In this document: in pieces, positions 41,981 through 54,478 of the stretch
Numbering within the stretch: position 1 is the first letter of the stretch
Layout: each line of letters starts with the position of its first letter
Source: Streptomyces avicenniae
GTDB lineage: Bacteria > Actinomycetota > Actinomycetes > Streptomycetales > Streptomycetaceae
Assembly: GCF_000719135.1 (NCBI RefSeq)
Contig: NZ_JOEK01000002.1
Location: forward strand, 186,001-250,000
Length of the DNA stretch: 64,000 nucleotides
Reading direction: 5' to 3'
Position numbers and translations under genes: made by a program
Notes under the pieces: generated by a model
Database searches by the model: none
The model's input: only the letters and a program-made list of their open reading frames with translations
What the model was told of the DNA's origin: nothing

Positions 41981-43222
41981 ATGCCGGGACCACGCACCCG
42001 CCCCCACCGCACCGACGCCCTGATCGCCGCCACCGGCCTGACGGGCGGCCTCGTCATGTGGTGGCTCGGCCTCTACTCCAGCCCCGCGCTGGCGCAGGGG
42101 CGCGAGAACTGGGTCCTGCTCCCCCTGGCCGTCATCTGCGCCGCCGCGCTGCTGCGCAGGACCTGGCAGCCGGGCGCGCTCCTGCTCGGCTGCGCCGCCG
42201 TCGTCGCCGACCAGGCCACGGGCTCGCTGGTCGTGACCGTCGCGCTGTTCACCGACCTCTGCTACGCGGCCGTGATGTACGGGGCGCCGCGCGTCGCCCG
42301 CGCCGTCCCGATGGCGTCCATCGTCCTGAGCGTCGTCGGCACCGGCCTCCTCCTCGTCCTGCTGCGCGACCCGCAGGCCCTGCTGCTCGGCGCGGTGCTC
42401 GGCCTGGTCACGGCCGGCTCCGCGTTCACCGGGGCGATCACCCGCGCCCACCGCGACGACGCCGCCGCCGAACGGCTCCGCGCCGAACAGACCCGCCTGC
42501 TCGCCGAACTCGACCGCACCCAGGCCGTCACGGCGGAACGCTCCCGCGTGGCCCGCGAACTGCACGACGTGGTCGCCAACCACCTGTCCGCCATAGCCCT
42601 CCACTCGACGGCCGCCCTGTCCCTCGACGAACCCGCCGTCACCCACCACGCCCTCGGCGTCATACGCGAGAACTCCACCCAGGGCCTCACCGAGATGCGC
42701 CGCCTCATCGGCCTGCTGCGCGACGGCACGCCCGAGGCGCCGTCCCCGGCCCCCAGCCTCGACGGCCTCACCGCCCTGATCACCCGGGCGAACGAGTCGG
42801 GCGCCGCCACCGGCCTGCGCTTCACCGTCCACGACAACCGCCCGGACGCCCCCCTGCCCGCGCCGGTCGAGCTCGCCGCCTACCGCATCGTGCAGGAGTC
42901 CCTGGCCAACGCGGTGAAGCACGGCGCCCCCGGCGGCGCGGCCGTCCGCCTCGATGTCCACGACGACACCCTGCGCGTCGAGATCACCAGCCCGTACGGC
43001 GAGCGGCGGCGCGCCACCGACGTGCCCGGCACGGGCACCGGCCTCACCGGGATGCGCGAGCGCGCGGCGCTCCTCGGCGGCGCGCTGACGGCGGGACGGG
43101 ACGGCGGCGCCTGGCACGTCCGCGCCGACCTGCCGCTCGACCCGCGGGAACGGCAGGAACCCCCGGAGCCCCCCACCCCGGCCGAGACCGCCCCACGCCC
43201 CGAGGGGAGCGCCCGCCCATGA
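41981..43222 (+). CDS. Sensor histidine kinase (HisKA_3/NarX type)
   Basis: A 413-residue membrane kinase: four or five N-terminal helices (residues about 15-150), a short coiled coil, then the H-box RSRVARELHDVVANHLSAIA with the phosphoacceptor His near 195, and an HATPase domain with the N-box ESLANAVKHGAPGG and G-box GTGTGLTGMRERAALLGG. Long Pro/Glu-rich C-terminus. The stop overlaps the regulator ATG by 4 bases. Start at 41981; ATG 41972 is an alternative. Input signal unknown. It precedes the gas vesicle genes on the same strand and might regulate them. Confidence 0.9.
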   Translation: MPGPRTRPHRTDALIAATGLTGGLVMWWLGLYSSPALAQGRENWVLLPLAVICAAALLRRTWQPGALLLGCAAVVADQATGSLVVTVALFTDLCYAAVMYGAPRVARAVPMASIVLSVVGTGLLLVLLRDPQALLLGAVLGLVTAGSAFTGAITRAHRDDAAAERLRAEQTRLLAELDRTQAVTAERSRVARELHDVVANHLSAIALHSTAALSLDEPAVTHHALGVIRENSTQGLTEMRRLIGLLRDGTPEAPSPAPSLDGLTALITRANESGAATGLRFTVHDNRPDAPLPAPVELAAYRIVQESLANAVKHGAPGGAAVRLDVHDDTLRVEITSPYGERRRATDVPGTGTGLTGMRERAALLGGALTAGRDGGAWHVRADLPLDPRERQEPPEPPTPAETAPRPEGSARP

Positions 43223-43878
43223 CGATCCACGTGCTCGTCGCCGAGGACCAGGCCGCGGTACGCCAGGGGCTCGTCCTCATCCTGGGCGCCGCCCCCGGCA
43301 TCGAGGTGGTGGGGGAGGCCGCCGACGGAGAGCGCGCCGTACGGCTCGCCCGCGAGCTGCGCCCCGACCTCGTCCTGATGGACGTCCAGATGCCCCGCCT
43401 CGACGGCGTCTCCGCCACCGCCGCGATCACCGCGGAACGCCTCGCCGAGGTGCTGGTCCTCACGACCTTCGACTTCGACGCGTACGTCTTCGGCGCCCTG
43501 CGCGCGGGCGCGGGGGGCTTCCTGCTGAAGGACAGCGACGCCGAGACGCTGATCGCGGCCGTCCGCGCCGTCGCGGCGGGCGAGGGCGCGATCGCCCCGG
43601 CCGTCACACGGCGGCTGATCACCGAGTTCGCCCGCACGGCGCCACGCGCGCCGTCCCCCGCCGCCGCCAGGGTGCCCACGCTCACGCCCCGCGAGCACCA
43701 GGTGCTGGCCCACGTCGGCGCGGGCCTGTCCAACGTGCAGATCGGCCGCCGCCTCGGCATGGCGGAGGCGACCGTGAAGACGCACGTCAGCCGCCTGCTC
43801 GGCAAGCTCGACCTGCGCAGCCGCGTGCAAGCCGCCGTCCTGGCCCAGGAGTTGGGTCTGACGCCGGACGCCCGCTGA
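43219..43878 (+). CDS. NarL/LuxR-family response regulator
   Basis: A 219-residue regulator with receiver residues E9-D10, phosphoacceptor Asp55 (LVLMDVQMPRLDG), TTFDFDA and LLKDSDAE, then the LuxR-type HTH: LTPREHQVLAHVGAGLSN, VQIGRRLGMAEATVKTHVSR and LLGKLDLRSR. Cognate partner of the kinase it overlaps. Targets unknown; gvpO begins 75 bases downstream. Confidence 0.94.
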   Translation: MTIHVLVAEDQAAVRQGLVLILGAAPGIEVVGEAADGERAVRLARELRPDLVLMDVQMPRLDGVSATAAITAERLAEVLVLTTFDFDAYVFGALRAGAGGFLLKDSDAETLIAAVRAVAAGEGAIAPAVTRRLITEFARTAPRAPSPAAARVPTLTPREHQVLAHVGAGLSNVQIGRRLGMAEATVKTHVSRLLGKLDLRSRVQAAVLAQELGLTPDAR

Positions 43879-43953
43879 TCCCGGCCGCCGCGCCACCCCC
43901 CGGACGGCTCAGCACCCCGCGCCGATCGGCGGGACCCTGCCGAGACTGAGCCC

Positions 43954-44256
43954 ATGGGAGAACACTCGAAACGGCGCGGCGGTCAGGCGACGGCCGAGCG
44001 CGTCCGCGGCCCCGAGGGCGCCGCCCGGCGGGCGAGCCGCCGCCTCGAACGCCTCACCGGGCACCCCGTGGACGGCGTCTCCGCCGTCTCCGCGGAGGAC
44101 CACGGCTGGCGCGTCGCGCTCGACGTCCTCGAAGTCCCGCGCATCCCGGACACCACCAGCCTGATGGCCACCTACGAGGTGGACCTCGACCAGGACGGGA
44201 GACTCCTGCGCTTCCGCAGGGTCCGCCGCTACCGGCGCGCCGCGTCCGACGACTGA
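43954..44256 (+). CDS. gvpO: Gas vesicle protein GvpO
   Basis: Accessory protein needed for gas vesicle formation in actinobacteria and haloarchaea. The 100-residue product has a basic N-terminus and the GvpO core: LERLTGHPVDGVSAVSAEDHGWRV, then EVPRIPDTTSLMATYEVDLD and GRLLRFRRVRRYRR. It opens a ten-gene operon. ATG 43954 with GGGAG-like sequence nearby. Confidence 0.9.
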   Translation: MGEHSKRRGGQATAERVRGPEGAARRASRRLERLTGHPVDGVSAVSAEDHGWRVALDVLEVPRIPDTTSLMATYEVDLDQDGRLLRFRRVRRYRRAASDD

Positions 44257-44304
44257 CGCACCCCTCCGGCACCGCTTGGCGCCACCCCGCGAAGGAGCAC
44301 CCGC

Positions 44305-44739
44305 ATGACCGTGGCCACCCCCTACCCCGACACCCTCACCTGCGCACCCCGCTCGGGCACCCTCTACGACGTCATCGACATCATCCTCGACCGCGGCATG
44401 GTCATCGACGTGTTCGTACGCGTCTCGCTGGTCGGCATCGAGATCCTGCGCGTGGACGTCCGCGTCGTCATAGCCAGCGTGGACACGTACCTGTACTTCG
44501 CCGAGGTCTGCAACCGGATCGACCTGGAGGCGGACGACCGGGCGCAGTCCCTGCCGAACATCAGGGGCGGCGCCAAGGCCCCCCACCCGCCCGTCCGCCA
44601 CCGGGCCGCCAAGAAGGTCAAGAAGACGGCGGGCTCGGGCCGCAAGAAGGCGAAGAAGGTCAAGGACACCCTCACGCCCGGCCACCACCGGCACCACCAC
44701 CACGAGCACCACCACGACGACGACGGAGGTGACGAATGA
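44305..44739 (+). CDS. gvpA: Gas vesicle structural protein GvpA with His/Lys-rich tail
   Basis: Major hydrophobic shell protein. The core of about 60 residues matches the family: [39 protein letters not shown] and [10 protein letters not shown]. The C-terminus, about 60 residues, is basic ([13 protein letters not shown]) and ends in a His/Asp-rich run. The tail is longer than in classical 70-residue GvpA. GAAGGAG ribosome site before the ATG. The stop overlaps gvpF by 4 bases. Confidence 0.93.
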   Translation: MTVATPYPDTLTCAPRSGTLYDVIDIILDRGMVIDVFVRVSLVGIEILRVDVRVVIASVDTYLYFAEVCNRIDLEADDRAQSLPNIRGGAKAPHPPVRHRAAKKVKKTAGSGRKKAKKVKDTLTPGHHRHHHHEHHHDDDGGDE

Positions 44740-45515
44740 GCGCGCTGTACGTGTACGGCGTCGTCCGTCCCGGCCATCCCCTCCCGGCCGGGGCACGGGG
44801 CGTCGGCGACCCCCCGGCGCGCCTGCGTGTCGTGGGCGACGGCGCGCTCGCCGCCGTCGTCAGCAAGGCGCCGCCCGACCTGCTGGCGCGCCGCCGCGAC
44901 CTCGTCGCGCACCAGGAGACGCTGCTCGCGCTCGCGGCGGACGGCCCCGTGGTGCCGATGCGCTTCGGCGTCGTCGCCCCGGACCGCGCCACGCTCGTGG
45001 ACCGCCTCGCCGCGTCCCTGGACACGCACCTGCGCGCGCTCGAACGGCTCGACGGGCGGCTGGAGATGAACGTGAAGGTCTTCCCCGTCGAGGCCGCGCT
45101 CGCCGGGCTGCTGCGGGCGGACGCCACGCTGCGCTCGCTCCGCGAGCAGGCACGCCGCCGCCCCGGCTACGAGACCAGCGTCCGCCTCGGCGAGGCGGCG
45201 ACGGACGCGCTGCGGCGGCTCGCCACCACGGCGGCGGCGCCGGTGCTGCGGGCACTCGGCGCGTTCGCGGAGGCCGTCTCGCCCGGTCCCGAGGTGCCCG
45301 GCTGCGTCGGCAACACCTCGTTCCTCGTACCGCGCGCCGCCGTCGCCGACTTCGGCGCGGAGGCGGCCCGCCGCACGGCGGAGGTCGCCGCGCGGGCCGA
45401 GCTGCGGGTCACCGGCCCGCTGCCCTGCTTCAGCTTCGCCGACACGGGGACGGCCGCCGAGGCCGCGCCCGCGCCCGCCGGACCGCCCCCCGCCACGCTC
45501 GCCGGGCGGTCCTGA
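44736..45515 (+). CDS. gvpF: Gas vesicle protein GvpF
   Basis: GvpF/GvpL-family assembly protein, 259 residues: [15 protein letters not shown] start, [37 protein letters not shown] and [15 protein letters not shown], ending with the beta-strand motif [14 protein letters not shown]. Acts with GvpA during nucleation. Overlaps gvpA by 4 bases and is 1 base from gvpG. Confidence 0.93.
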   Translation: MSALYVYGVVRPGHPLPAGARGVGDPPARLRVVGDGALAAVVSKAPPDLLARRRDLVAHQETLLALAADGPVVPMRFGVVAPDRATLVDRLAASLDTHLRALERLDGRLEMNVKVFPVEAALAGLLRADATLRSLREQARRRPGYETSVRLGEAATDALRRLATTAAAPVLRALGAFAEAVSPGPEVPGCVGNTSFLVPRAAVADFGAEAARRTAEVAARAELRVTGPLPCFSFADTGTAAEAAPAPAGPPPATLAGRS

Positions 45516-45516
45516 C

Positions 45517-45791
45517 ATGGGCCTGCTCTCAGGACTGCTCCTGCTGCCGCTGGCTCCCGTCCGCGGCACCGCGTGGGTGGCCGAGCGGATCGCCGAGGCC
45601 GCGGACAAGGAGACGAGCGACCCGGCGCCCGTCCTCGCCCGAATCACGGCGCTGCACCGGGCGCTGGACGAGGGCGAGATCGGCGAGGCGGAGTTCGAAC
45701 GCGAGGAGGAGGCCCTCCTGGTCGAGCTGCAACGCCGCCGGGCGGCGTCCGCCCCGCCCCCCACCCAACCGAGCAGGAAGGCCCTGAACTG

Positions 45792-45792
<1 letters not shown>
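45517..45792 (+). CDS. gvpG: Gas vesicle protein GvpG
   Basis: A 91-residue helical protein with the GvpG N-terminus LSGLLLLPLAPVRGTAWVAE and the helix ALHRALDEGEIGEAEFEREE followed by LLVELQRRRAA. Accessory gas vesicle assembly component. Its stop shares one base with the next start (TGATG). Confidence 0.9.
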
Positions 45793-46577
<785 letters not shown>

Positions 46578-46582
46578 CCGAC

Positions 46583-47554
46583 ATGGCGAACAGCGACACG
46601 GCCGACCAGGACAGCAAGGGCGGCAAGGACGGCAAGGGCGGCGCGTCCGACGTGCTCACCCAGAGCATGGAACGCCTCGGCCACGAGCTGACCGGCTTCC
46701 TCACGGCGCAGATCCACCGGCTCGCGGACCGGGCCGGGGGCAAGCTCGGCGGCGTGGCCGGTCAGGTCGGGCAGAACGCGCTGCACCCCACGCAGCTGCC
46801 GAAGACGGGCGCGAAGCTCGCGGGTGCCGGGGCGAGCAAGGCGAAGGACTCGGCCGTCGGCTCGGTGAAGAAGGCGGTCCCCGGGATGGGCGGCGGGGAC
46901 GACGACGACAGCGGCGGCGACGACGACGGGGGCGGCAAGGGCGGCGGGAAGGGCAAGGGCGGCAGCGCGGGCGGCAAGTTCACCAGCATCATCGAGACCA
47001 TCGACGTCGGTCTCCCCCTGAGCGACTGCTACCGCCACTGGACGTCGTACGAGGACTTCGGCGACTTCATGAAGGGCGTGCAGAGCGTCCAGCGTTCCGA
47101 CGAGACGACCACCGACTGGAAGCTGAAGGTCGGCCCCTCCAGTCGCGGCTGGAAGGCCACCGTCCAGGAGCAGATCCCCTACGAGCGGATCGAGTGGACG
47201 TCCGAGGGCGCCCAGGGCAGCACCACCGGCGTGGTCTCCTTCCACGAGCTGGCGCCGAAGCTGACGCGGATCGTGCTCGTCGTCCAGTACTACCCGGCGG
47301 GCTTCTTCGAGAAGACGGCCAACATCTGGCGCGCCGCGGGCCGCCGCATCCGCCTCGACCTCAAGAACTTCCAGCGCTACGTGACGCTGGAGGCCGACGA
47401 GGTGCCCGAGGGCTGGCTCGGCGAGATCCGGGACGGCGAGGTCGTCCAGGACCACGAACCGGACGACGAGGACCAGGGGGACGACGACCAGGACGACCAG
47501 GACGAGGAAGAGGACGACGAGGACGACGAGGCCGAAGACGAGGAGAAGCGGTGA
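46583..47554 (+). CDS. gvpZ: GvpZ-like SRPBCC protein
   Basis: A 323-residue protein with a Lys/Gly-rich N-terminal half and, from about residue 135 to 285, an SRPBCC (polyketide-cyclase-like) ligand-binding domain: IIETIDVGLPLSDCYRHWTS, YEDFGDFMKGVQSVQRSD and the long C-terminal helix IWRAAGRRIRLDLKNFQRY. Ends in a Asp/Glu tail. Position matches Streptomyces gvpZ. A ligand is not known; it may bind a hydrophobic molecule during vesicle assembly. Confidence 0.82.
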   Translation: MANSDTADQDSKGGKDGKGGASDVLTQSMERLGHELTGFLTAQIHRLADRAGGKLGGVAGQVGQNALHPTQLPKTGAKLAGAGASKAKDSAVGSVKKAVPGMGGGDDDDSGGDDDGGGKGGGKGKGGSAGGKFTSIIETIDVGLPLSDCYRHWTSYEDFGDFMKGVQSVQRSDETTTDWKLKVGPSSRGWKATVQEQIPYERIEWTSEGAQGSTTGVVSFHELAPKLTRIVLVVQYYPAGFFEKTANIWRAAGRRIRLDLKNFQRYVTLEADEVPEGWLGEIRDGEVVQDHEPDDEDQGDDDQDDQDEEEDDEDDEAEDEEKR

Positions 47555-47886
47555 CCCTCCCCCTGGAGCCCGTGGACACCTGCGACACGCTCACGCACCG
47601 CGCCTCGGGCCCGTCCAACCTCGCCGACATCCTCGAACGCATCCTCGACAAGGGCATCGTCATCGCCGGTGACATCAAGATCGACCTGCTCGACATCGAG
47701 CTGCTGACGATCCGCCTGCGGCTGTTCATCTCCTCCGTCGATACCGCCCGCAAGGCGGGCATCAACTGGTGGGAGACCGAGCCGTCGCTGTCCACCACGG
47801 CCGCACGCGACGCCCTCGTGGACGAGAACCGTCTGCTGCGCGAGCGCATCGCCGACCTGCAACAGGAGATCACCGACCGCCCATGA
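47551..47886 (+). CDS. gvpJ: Gas vesicle protein GvpJ
   Basis: GvpA-like minor protein, 111 residues, with the core LADILERILDKGIVIAGDI and KIDLLDIELLTIRLRLFISSVD, then a helical C-terminus (DENRLLRERIADLQQEI). GTG start overlaps gvpZ stop (GTGA), and its stop overlaps gvpL (ATGA). Probably a tip or nucleation component. Confidence 0.9.
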   Translation: MTLPLEPVDTCDTLTHRASGPSNLADILERILDKGIVIAGDIKIDLLDIELLTIRLRLFISSVDTARKAGINWWETEPSLSTTAARDALVDENRLLRERIADLQQEITDRP

Positions 47887-48755
47887 CCGCACCCGCCTCC
47901 TCCCCCGCGCCCCCAGGGACCGCCACGTCGGCGTCCGCCACCTGCGTCTTCGCCGTCTGCCCCCGCGCCGCCGAGGGCGCCCTGGCCGCCGCGCTGGCGT
48001 CCGTCCCCGGCCACGTCACGGCCACAGGACCCGTCCGCGCCCTGGCCGCCGGGCCGCTCACCGCGGTCGTCCAGGACGTGCCGGCCGAGGCGTTCACCCC
48101 CGAGGCGCTGCGCGAACGGCTCGCCGACCGCGCGGCGCTCGAACAGTACGCGCGGGCCCACGACGAGGTGGTCGCCGTCACGGCGGCCACCGCCCCGGCC
48201 GTCCCCCTCCCCCTCGCGACGCTCTACCTCGCGGACGGACGGGCCGCCGACGCGCTCGTCGCCGACGCCGCCCGCCTCCTGACCGTCCTCGACCGCGTCA
48301 CCGGCCGCGAGGAGTGGGGCGTCAAGCTGACGCTCACCGGCCGCGCGACGGCGCCCCCGCCGGAACCCGCCGCCGCACCGGCCCCTGCGCCCACCCCTGC
48401 GCCCGAGCCGTCGGGCCGCGCCTACCTCGACCGCGTACGCGGTCGGCAGCGCGCCCGCGAGGACCGGCAGCGCGCCGCGTACGACGCGGCCGAGCGCGTG
48501 GACGCCCGCCTGCGCCCCCTCGCCACCGCCGCCCGCAGGCTGCGCCTCCAGGGCGACGGCGCGCAGGGCGGCCCGCAGCCGCAGGTGTTCAACGCCGCCT
48601 ACCTCGTGGACCGCGCCCGCGCCGCCGAGTTCCGCGCCGCCGTGGCGGCCCTGCGGCAGGCGCCGGAGATCGCGGAACGGCTGCGGATCGACCTGACCGG
48701 CCCCTGGGCGCCCTACTCGTTCACGGGTGAGGACCATGACGACACCCACGGCTGA
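47883..48755 (+). CDS. gvpL: Gas vesicle protein GvpL
   Basis: GvpF/GvpL-family protein, 290 residues. N-terminal domain CVFAVCPRAAEGALAAAL and LTAVVQDVPAEAFTPEAL, a Pro/Ala linker around 155-180, then VFNAAYLVDRARAAEFRAAV and LRIDLTGPWAPYSFTGE, the family's C-terminal strand signature. Overlaps both neighbours. Confidence 0.9.
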   Translation: MTAPASSPAPPGTATSASATCVFAVCPRAAEGALAAALASVPGHVTATGPVRALAAGPLTAVVQDVPAEAFTPEALRERLADRAALEQYARAHDEVVAVTAATAPAVPLPLATLYLADGRAADALVADAARLLTVLDRVTGREEWGVKLTLTGRATAPPPEPAAAPAPAPTPAPEPSGRAYLDRVRGRQRAREDRQRAAYDAAERVDARLRPLATAARRLRLQGDGAQGGPQPQVFNAAYLVDRARAAEFRAAVAALRQAPEIAERLRIDLTGPWAPYSFTGEDHDDTHG

Positions 48756-48972
48756 ACCCGTCGCGTGGAAGGGCCCCGACGGGCCCTACGGACCGATCGG
48801 CGTCCCACTGGTTGACCTGCTCGACCGGGTCCTCGGCTGCGGGGTCGTCATCAGCGGCGACCTGGTGATCGCCATCGCCGAGGTGCCCCTCGTGCGGCTG
48901 TCGCTGCACGCGCTGCTGGCCTCGGTCTCCGAGCGCGTGCCGTCGCCCTGGGCCGACAGCGGGCCGCTGTGA
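48736..48972 (+). CDS. gvpS: Gas vesicle protein GvpS
   Basis: Third GvpA-fold protein of the operon, 78 residues: PLVDLLDRVLGCGVVISGDL and VIAIAEVPLVRLSLHALLAS. ATG 48736 (ribosome site GTGAGGA) is preferred over the in-frame GTG at 48727. It overlaps gvpL by 20 bases and gvpK by 4. Confidence 0.88.
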   Translation: MTTPTAEPVAWKGPDGPYGPIGVPLVDLLDRVLGCGVVISGDLVIAIAEVPLVRLSLHALLASVSERVPSPWADSGPL

Positions 48973-49289
48973 GCGGGGCACGGGACGTGCTGGCCGCCAC
49001 GGCACCCGGCGGCGCGCCCGCGCGGCTCGACATCGACGGGCCGAGCGTCGGACGCGACCTCGCCGCGCTCGTGCTCACGATCGTGGAACTGCTGCGGCAG
49101 CTCATGGAACGGCAGGCGGTCCGCCGCGTCGAGGCGGGCGAGCTGACCGACGAGCAGGTGGAGCGCGTCGGCACCACCCTGATGCTGCTGGAGCGGCGGA
49201 TGGAGGAGCTGCGCGACCAGTTCGGCCTGACGGCCGCCGACCTCAACCTCGACCTCGGCCCCCTCGGCTCGCTGCTGCCGCGGGACTGA
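48969..49289 (+). CDS. gvpK: Gas vesicle protein GvpK
   Basis: Last gene of the operon. The 106-residue product matches GvpK: LDIDGPSVGRDLAALVLTIV, ELLRQLMERQAVRRVEAGEL, LERRMEELRDQFGLTAADLNLDLGPLG. GTG start overlapping gvpS. Convergent with the DUF2550 gene 34 bases away; no clear terminator was found between them. Confidence 0.93.
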   Translation: MSGARDVLAATAPGGAPARLDIDGPSVGRDLAALVLTIVELLRQLMERQAVRRVEAGELTDEQVERVGTTLMLLERRMEELRDQFGLTAADLNLDLGPLGSLLPRD

Positions 49290-49323
49290 CACCCCACGGG
49301 CGCGGGAACGCGAAAGGCCCGGC

Positions 49324-49770
49324 TCAGGCGACGTTCACCCGTTGTCCGGGTGGCGCCGCCTCCAGCCAGGCCAGGAAGCCGGTGAGCGCGTCCTCGCTCA
49401 TCGCCAGCTCGATGTCCCATTCCTCGTGGCGACAGCTGAGGACGACCGCGCCGGGCAACAGCGCCAGCTCCTCGTCGTCGGCCGGGCGCCGCCGCTCCCG
49501 TACCTCGATACGGTCGCGCTGGAGGGTACGCCGGGGACGCGGCGCGTAGGAGAAGACCCGGAACCACTCGACGTGGTCCCCGTTGTAGCGGGCGACGCCG
49601 TACAGCCAGCCCTTGCCGGACGGCTGCCCCGCGCGCACGGTGAACCGGGCGCTGCAGTCGAACGTGCCGCCGGAGCGCTGGATCAGCCTGCGCCGCAGTC
49701 CGAAGCCGAAGAGCCCGAGAACCGCGAGCAGGAGCACCGCCCCCACGGACACGAGCAGGACGACGACCAT
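49324..49770 (-). CDS. DUF2550 membrane-anchored protein
   Basis: A 148-residue protein with one N-terminal transmembrane helix (VVLLVSVGAVLLLAVLGLFG) and a soluble DUF2550 domain: GTFDCSARF, GKGWLYGVARYNGDHVEWFRVFS and LSCRHEEWDIELAMSEDALTGFL. Conserved after atpC in actinobacteria. Function unknown. ATG 49770. Confidence 0.88.
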   Translation of the reverse strand: MVVVLLVSVGAVLLLAVLGLFGFGLRRRLIQRSGGTFDCSARFTVRAGQPSGKGWLYGVARYNGDHVEWFRVFSYAPRPRRTLQRDRIEVRERRRPADDEELALLPGAVVLSCRHEEWDIELAMSEDALTGFLAWLEAAPPGQRVNVA

Positions 49771-49838
49771 GGGTGACGACCTCCTCGCCTCGTGCCGTGT
49801 GTCTCGCGCCGGATACCCCTGGTGTGCCTGGTGATGCG

Positions 49839-50222
49839 TCAGCGATCCACCGACACGGCACGCAGGCGGACGTCGGCACGCCGCTCGGCCTCCGCGTCCT
49901 CCTCGGCACGGGCCTGCTCCAGGGCACGCTGGGCACGCTCGACATCGATCTCGTCGGACAGCTCGGCGATCTCGGCGAGCAGCGACAGCTTACCGTCCGT
50001 GTACGACAGGAAACCGCCGTGCACGGCCGCGGTGACCGTGCCGGTGCCGCTCTCGCCCGCCGTGCGGATGGTCACGGGGCCCGACTTCAGCACGGCAAGC
50101 ACCGGCTGGTGGCCGGGCATGATGCCGATGTCGCCCGCGGTGGTCCGCGCGACGACCAGGCTCGCCTCGCCGGACCAGACCCGGCGGTCGGCGGCGACCA
50201 ACTCGACGTGCAGCTCAGCCAC
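49839..50222 (-). CDS. atpC: ATP synthase epsilon subunit
   Basis: Inhibitory/coupling subunit of the F1 stalk. The 127-residue product has the N-terminal beta-sandwich (LHVELVAADRRVWSGEAS, DIGIMPGHQPVLAVL, VHGGFLSYTDGKLSLLAE) and the C-terminal helices (ERAQRALEQARAEE). GTG start. Separated from atpD by 160 bases with a strong hairpin. Confidence 0.95.
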   Translation of the reverse strand: MAELHVELVAADRRVWSGEASLVVARTTAGDIGIMPGHQPVLAVLKSGPVTIRTAGESGTGTVTAAVHGGFLSYTDGKLSLLAEIAELSDEIDVERAQRALEQARAEEDAEAERRADVRLRAVSVDR

Positions 50223-50293
50223 GATGGCTCCCTCACTTCCGGATATCCACCTGGATATCGCCGGCTAGTCGAAGAATAGATGGGGTGCGCGGA

Positions 50294-50347
50294 CGTCCGT
50301 GGGGCGGGGGCTCCCTGTCGGGGTGGGCCCCCGCCCCGGGACGGACG
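50294..50347. promoter_or_regulatory. Large stem-loop between atpD and atpC
   Basis: Arms 50294-50311 and 50327-50347 pair over 18 bases (inner GGGGCGGGGGC block perfect; a 3-base bulge near the base), 15-base loop. Could lower atpC expression by partial termination or protect the upstream message. Confidence 0.5.
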
Positions 50348-50382
50348 CGGTCCGCGGCCCGGCGGTCGGCCGGGCGCCGGTG

Positions 50383-52769
<2,387 letters not shown>

Positions 52770-52772
52770 GGG

Positions 52773-54344
52773 TCAGTCCTCGCCCAGCAGCTGGCCGTCC
52801 GCCGTCTCGAACTGCCGCTTGAACTGGGTGACGGCGGCGCGGACGGCGTCGAGCGTGTCGTCCGACATCTTGCCGCCCTCGCGGATGGAGGTCATGAGGT
52901 TCTTGTGCTCACGGCCCAGGTAGTCCAGCAGCTCCCGCTCGAAGCGGCGGATGTCGCCGACCGGGATCTCGTCCATCAGACCGCTGGTGCCGGCCCAGAC
53001 GGAGACGACCTGGTTCTCGGTCGAGAACGGGTTGTACTGGTCCTGCTTCAGCAGCTCGACCATGCGCTGGCCGCGGGCCAGGGACGACTTGGACGCGGCG
53101 TCCAGGTCGGAACCGAAGGCGGCGAACGCCTCCAGCTCGCGGTACTGCGCGAGGTCCACGCGCAGCGAGCCGGTGATCTGCCGGATCGCCTTGTGCTGCG
53201 CGGAGCCGCCGACGCGGGAGACGGAGATACCGACGTTCAGCGCCGGGCGCTGGCCCGCGTTGAACAGGTCGGACTCCAGGAAGCACTGGCCGTCGGTGAT
53301 GGAGATGACGTTGGTCGGGATGAACGCCGACACGTCGTTCGCCTTGGTCTCGACGATCGGCAGACCGGTCATCGAGCCGGCGCCCATCTCGTCGGAGAGC
53401 TTGGCGCAGCGCTCCAGCAGGCGGGAGTGCAGGTAGAAGACGTCGCCCGGGTACGCCTCGCGGCCCGGCGGGCGGCGCAGCAGCAGCGAGACGGCGCGGT
53501 AGGCGTCGGCCTGCTTCGACAGGTCGTCGAAGACGATCAGGACGTGCTTGCCGTCGTACATCCAGTGCTGGCCGATGGCCGAGCCGGTGTACGGGGCGAT
53601 GTACTTGAACCCGGCCGGGTCGGACGCGGGGGCCGCCACGATGGTGGTGTACTCCAGCGCGCCGGCCTCCTCCAGGGCGCCGCGCACGGACGCGATGGTG
53701 GAGCCCTTCTGGCCGATCGCCACGTAGATGCAGCGGACCTGCTTGTTCGGGTCGCCGGAACGCCAGTTGTCGCGCTGGTTGATGATCGTGTCCACCGCGA
53801 GGGCGGTCTTGCCGGTCTGCCGGTCGCCGATGATCAGCTGACGCTGGCCGCGGCCGATCGGCGTCATGGTGTCCACGGCCTTGTAGCCGGTCTCCATGGG
53901 CTCGTGCACCGACTTGCGCTGCATGACCGAGGGGGCCTGGAGTTCGAGGGCGCGGCGGCCCTCGGTCTCGATCTCGCCGAGGCCGTCGATCGGGTTGCCC
54001 AGCGGATCGACGACGCGGCCGAGGTATCCCTCGCCGACGCCGACCGAGAGCACCTCGCCGGTACGGCGTACCGGCTGGCCCTCCTCGATGCCGCTGAACT
54101 CGCCGAGGACCACGGTGCCGATCTCCCGCTCCTCAAGGTTGAGGGCGAGGCCGAGGGTGCCGTCCTCGAACTCCAGCAGTTCGTTCGCCATGGCCGAGGG
54201 CAGCCCCTCGACCAGCGCGATGCCGTCACCGGCAACGCTGACCGTCCCGACCTCTTCCCGCGAGGCCGCGTCCGGCGTGTACGACTGGACGAAGTTCTCC
54301 AGTGCGTCCCGGATCTCATCCGGCCGGATCGTGAGCTCCGCCAT
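52773..54344 (-). CDS. atpA: ATP synthase alpha subunit
   Basis: Non-catalytic nucleotide-binding subunit. The 523-residue product begins [18 protein letters not shown] and has the P-loop [28 protein letters not shown] (the arginine-finger VGxSVSRVG motif) and a normal C-terminus. ATG 54344 chosen over an in-frame extension to 54419, which is not conserved. Confidence 0.98.
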   Translation of the reverse strand: MAELTIRPDEIRDALENFVQSYTPDAASREEVGTVSVAGDGIALVEGLPSAMANELLEFEDGTLGLALNLEEREIGTVVLGEFSGIEEGQPVRRTGEVLSVGVGEGYLGRVVDPLGNPIDGLGEIETEGRRALELQAPSVMQRKSVHEPMETGYKAVDTMTPIGRGQRQLIIGDRQTGKTALAVDTIINQRDNWRSGDPNKQVRCIYVAIGQKGSTIASVRGALEEAGALEYTTIVAAPASDPAGFKYIAPYTGSAIGQHWMYDGKHVLIVFDDLSKQADAYRAVSLLLRRPPGREAYPGDVFYLHSRLLERCAKLSDEMGAGSMTGLPIVETKANDVSAFIPTNVISITDGQCFLESDLFNAGQRPALNVGISVSRVGGSAQHKAIRQITGSLRVDLAQYRELEAFAAFGSDLDAASKSSLARGQRMVELLKQDQYNPFSTENQVVSVWAGTSGLMDEIPVGDIRRFERELLDYLGREHKNLMTSIREGGKMSDDTLDAVRAAVTQFKRQFETADGQLLGED

Positions 54345-54478
54345 CTGGGTTCCCTGCTCTCCTTGTTGGGCCCGTACGTTCGTTCCGTCTACGGCCCAAC
54401 CGGGCCGCTGGTCCTGCAATGTTCGATCGACGTGCGATCGGCCGCGCGTGACGCTCGCGGCGCGTGCCGCCCGGACGG

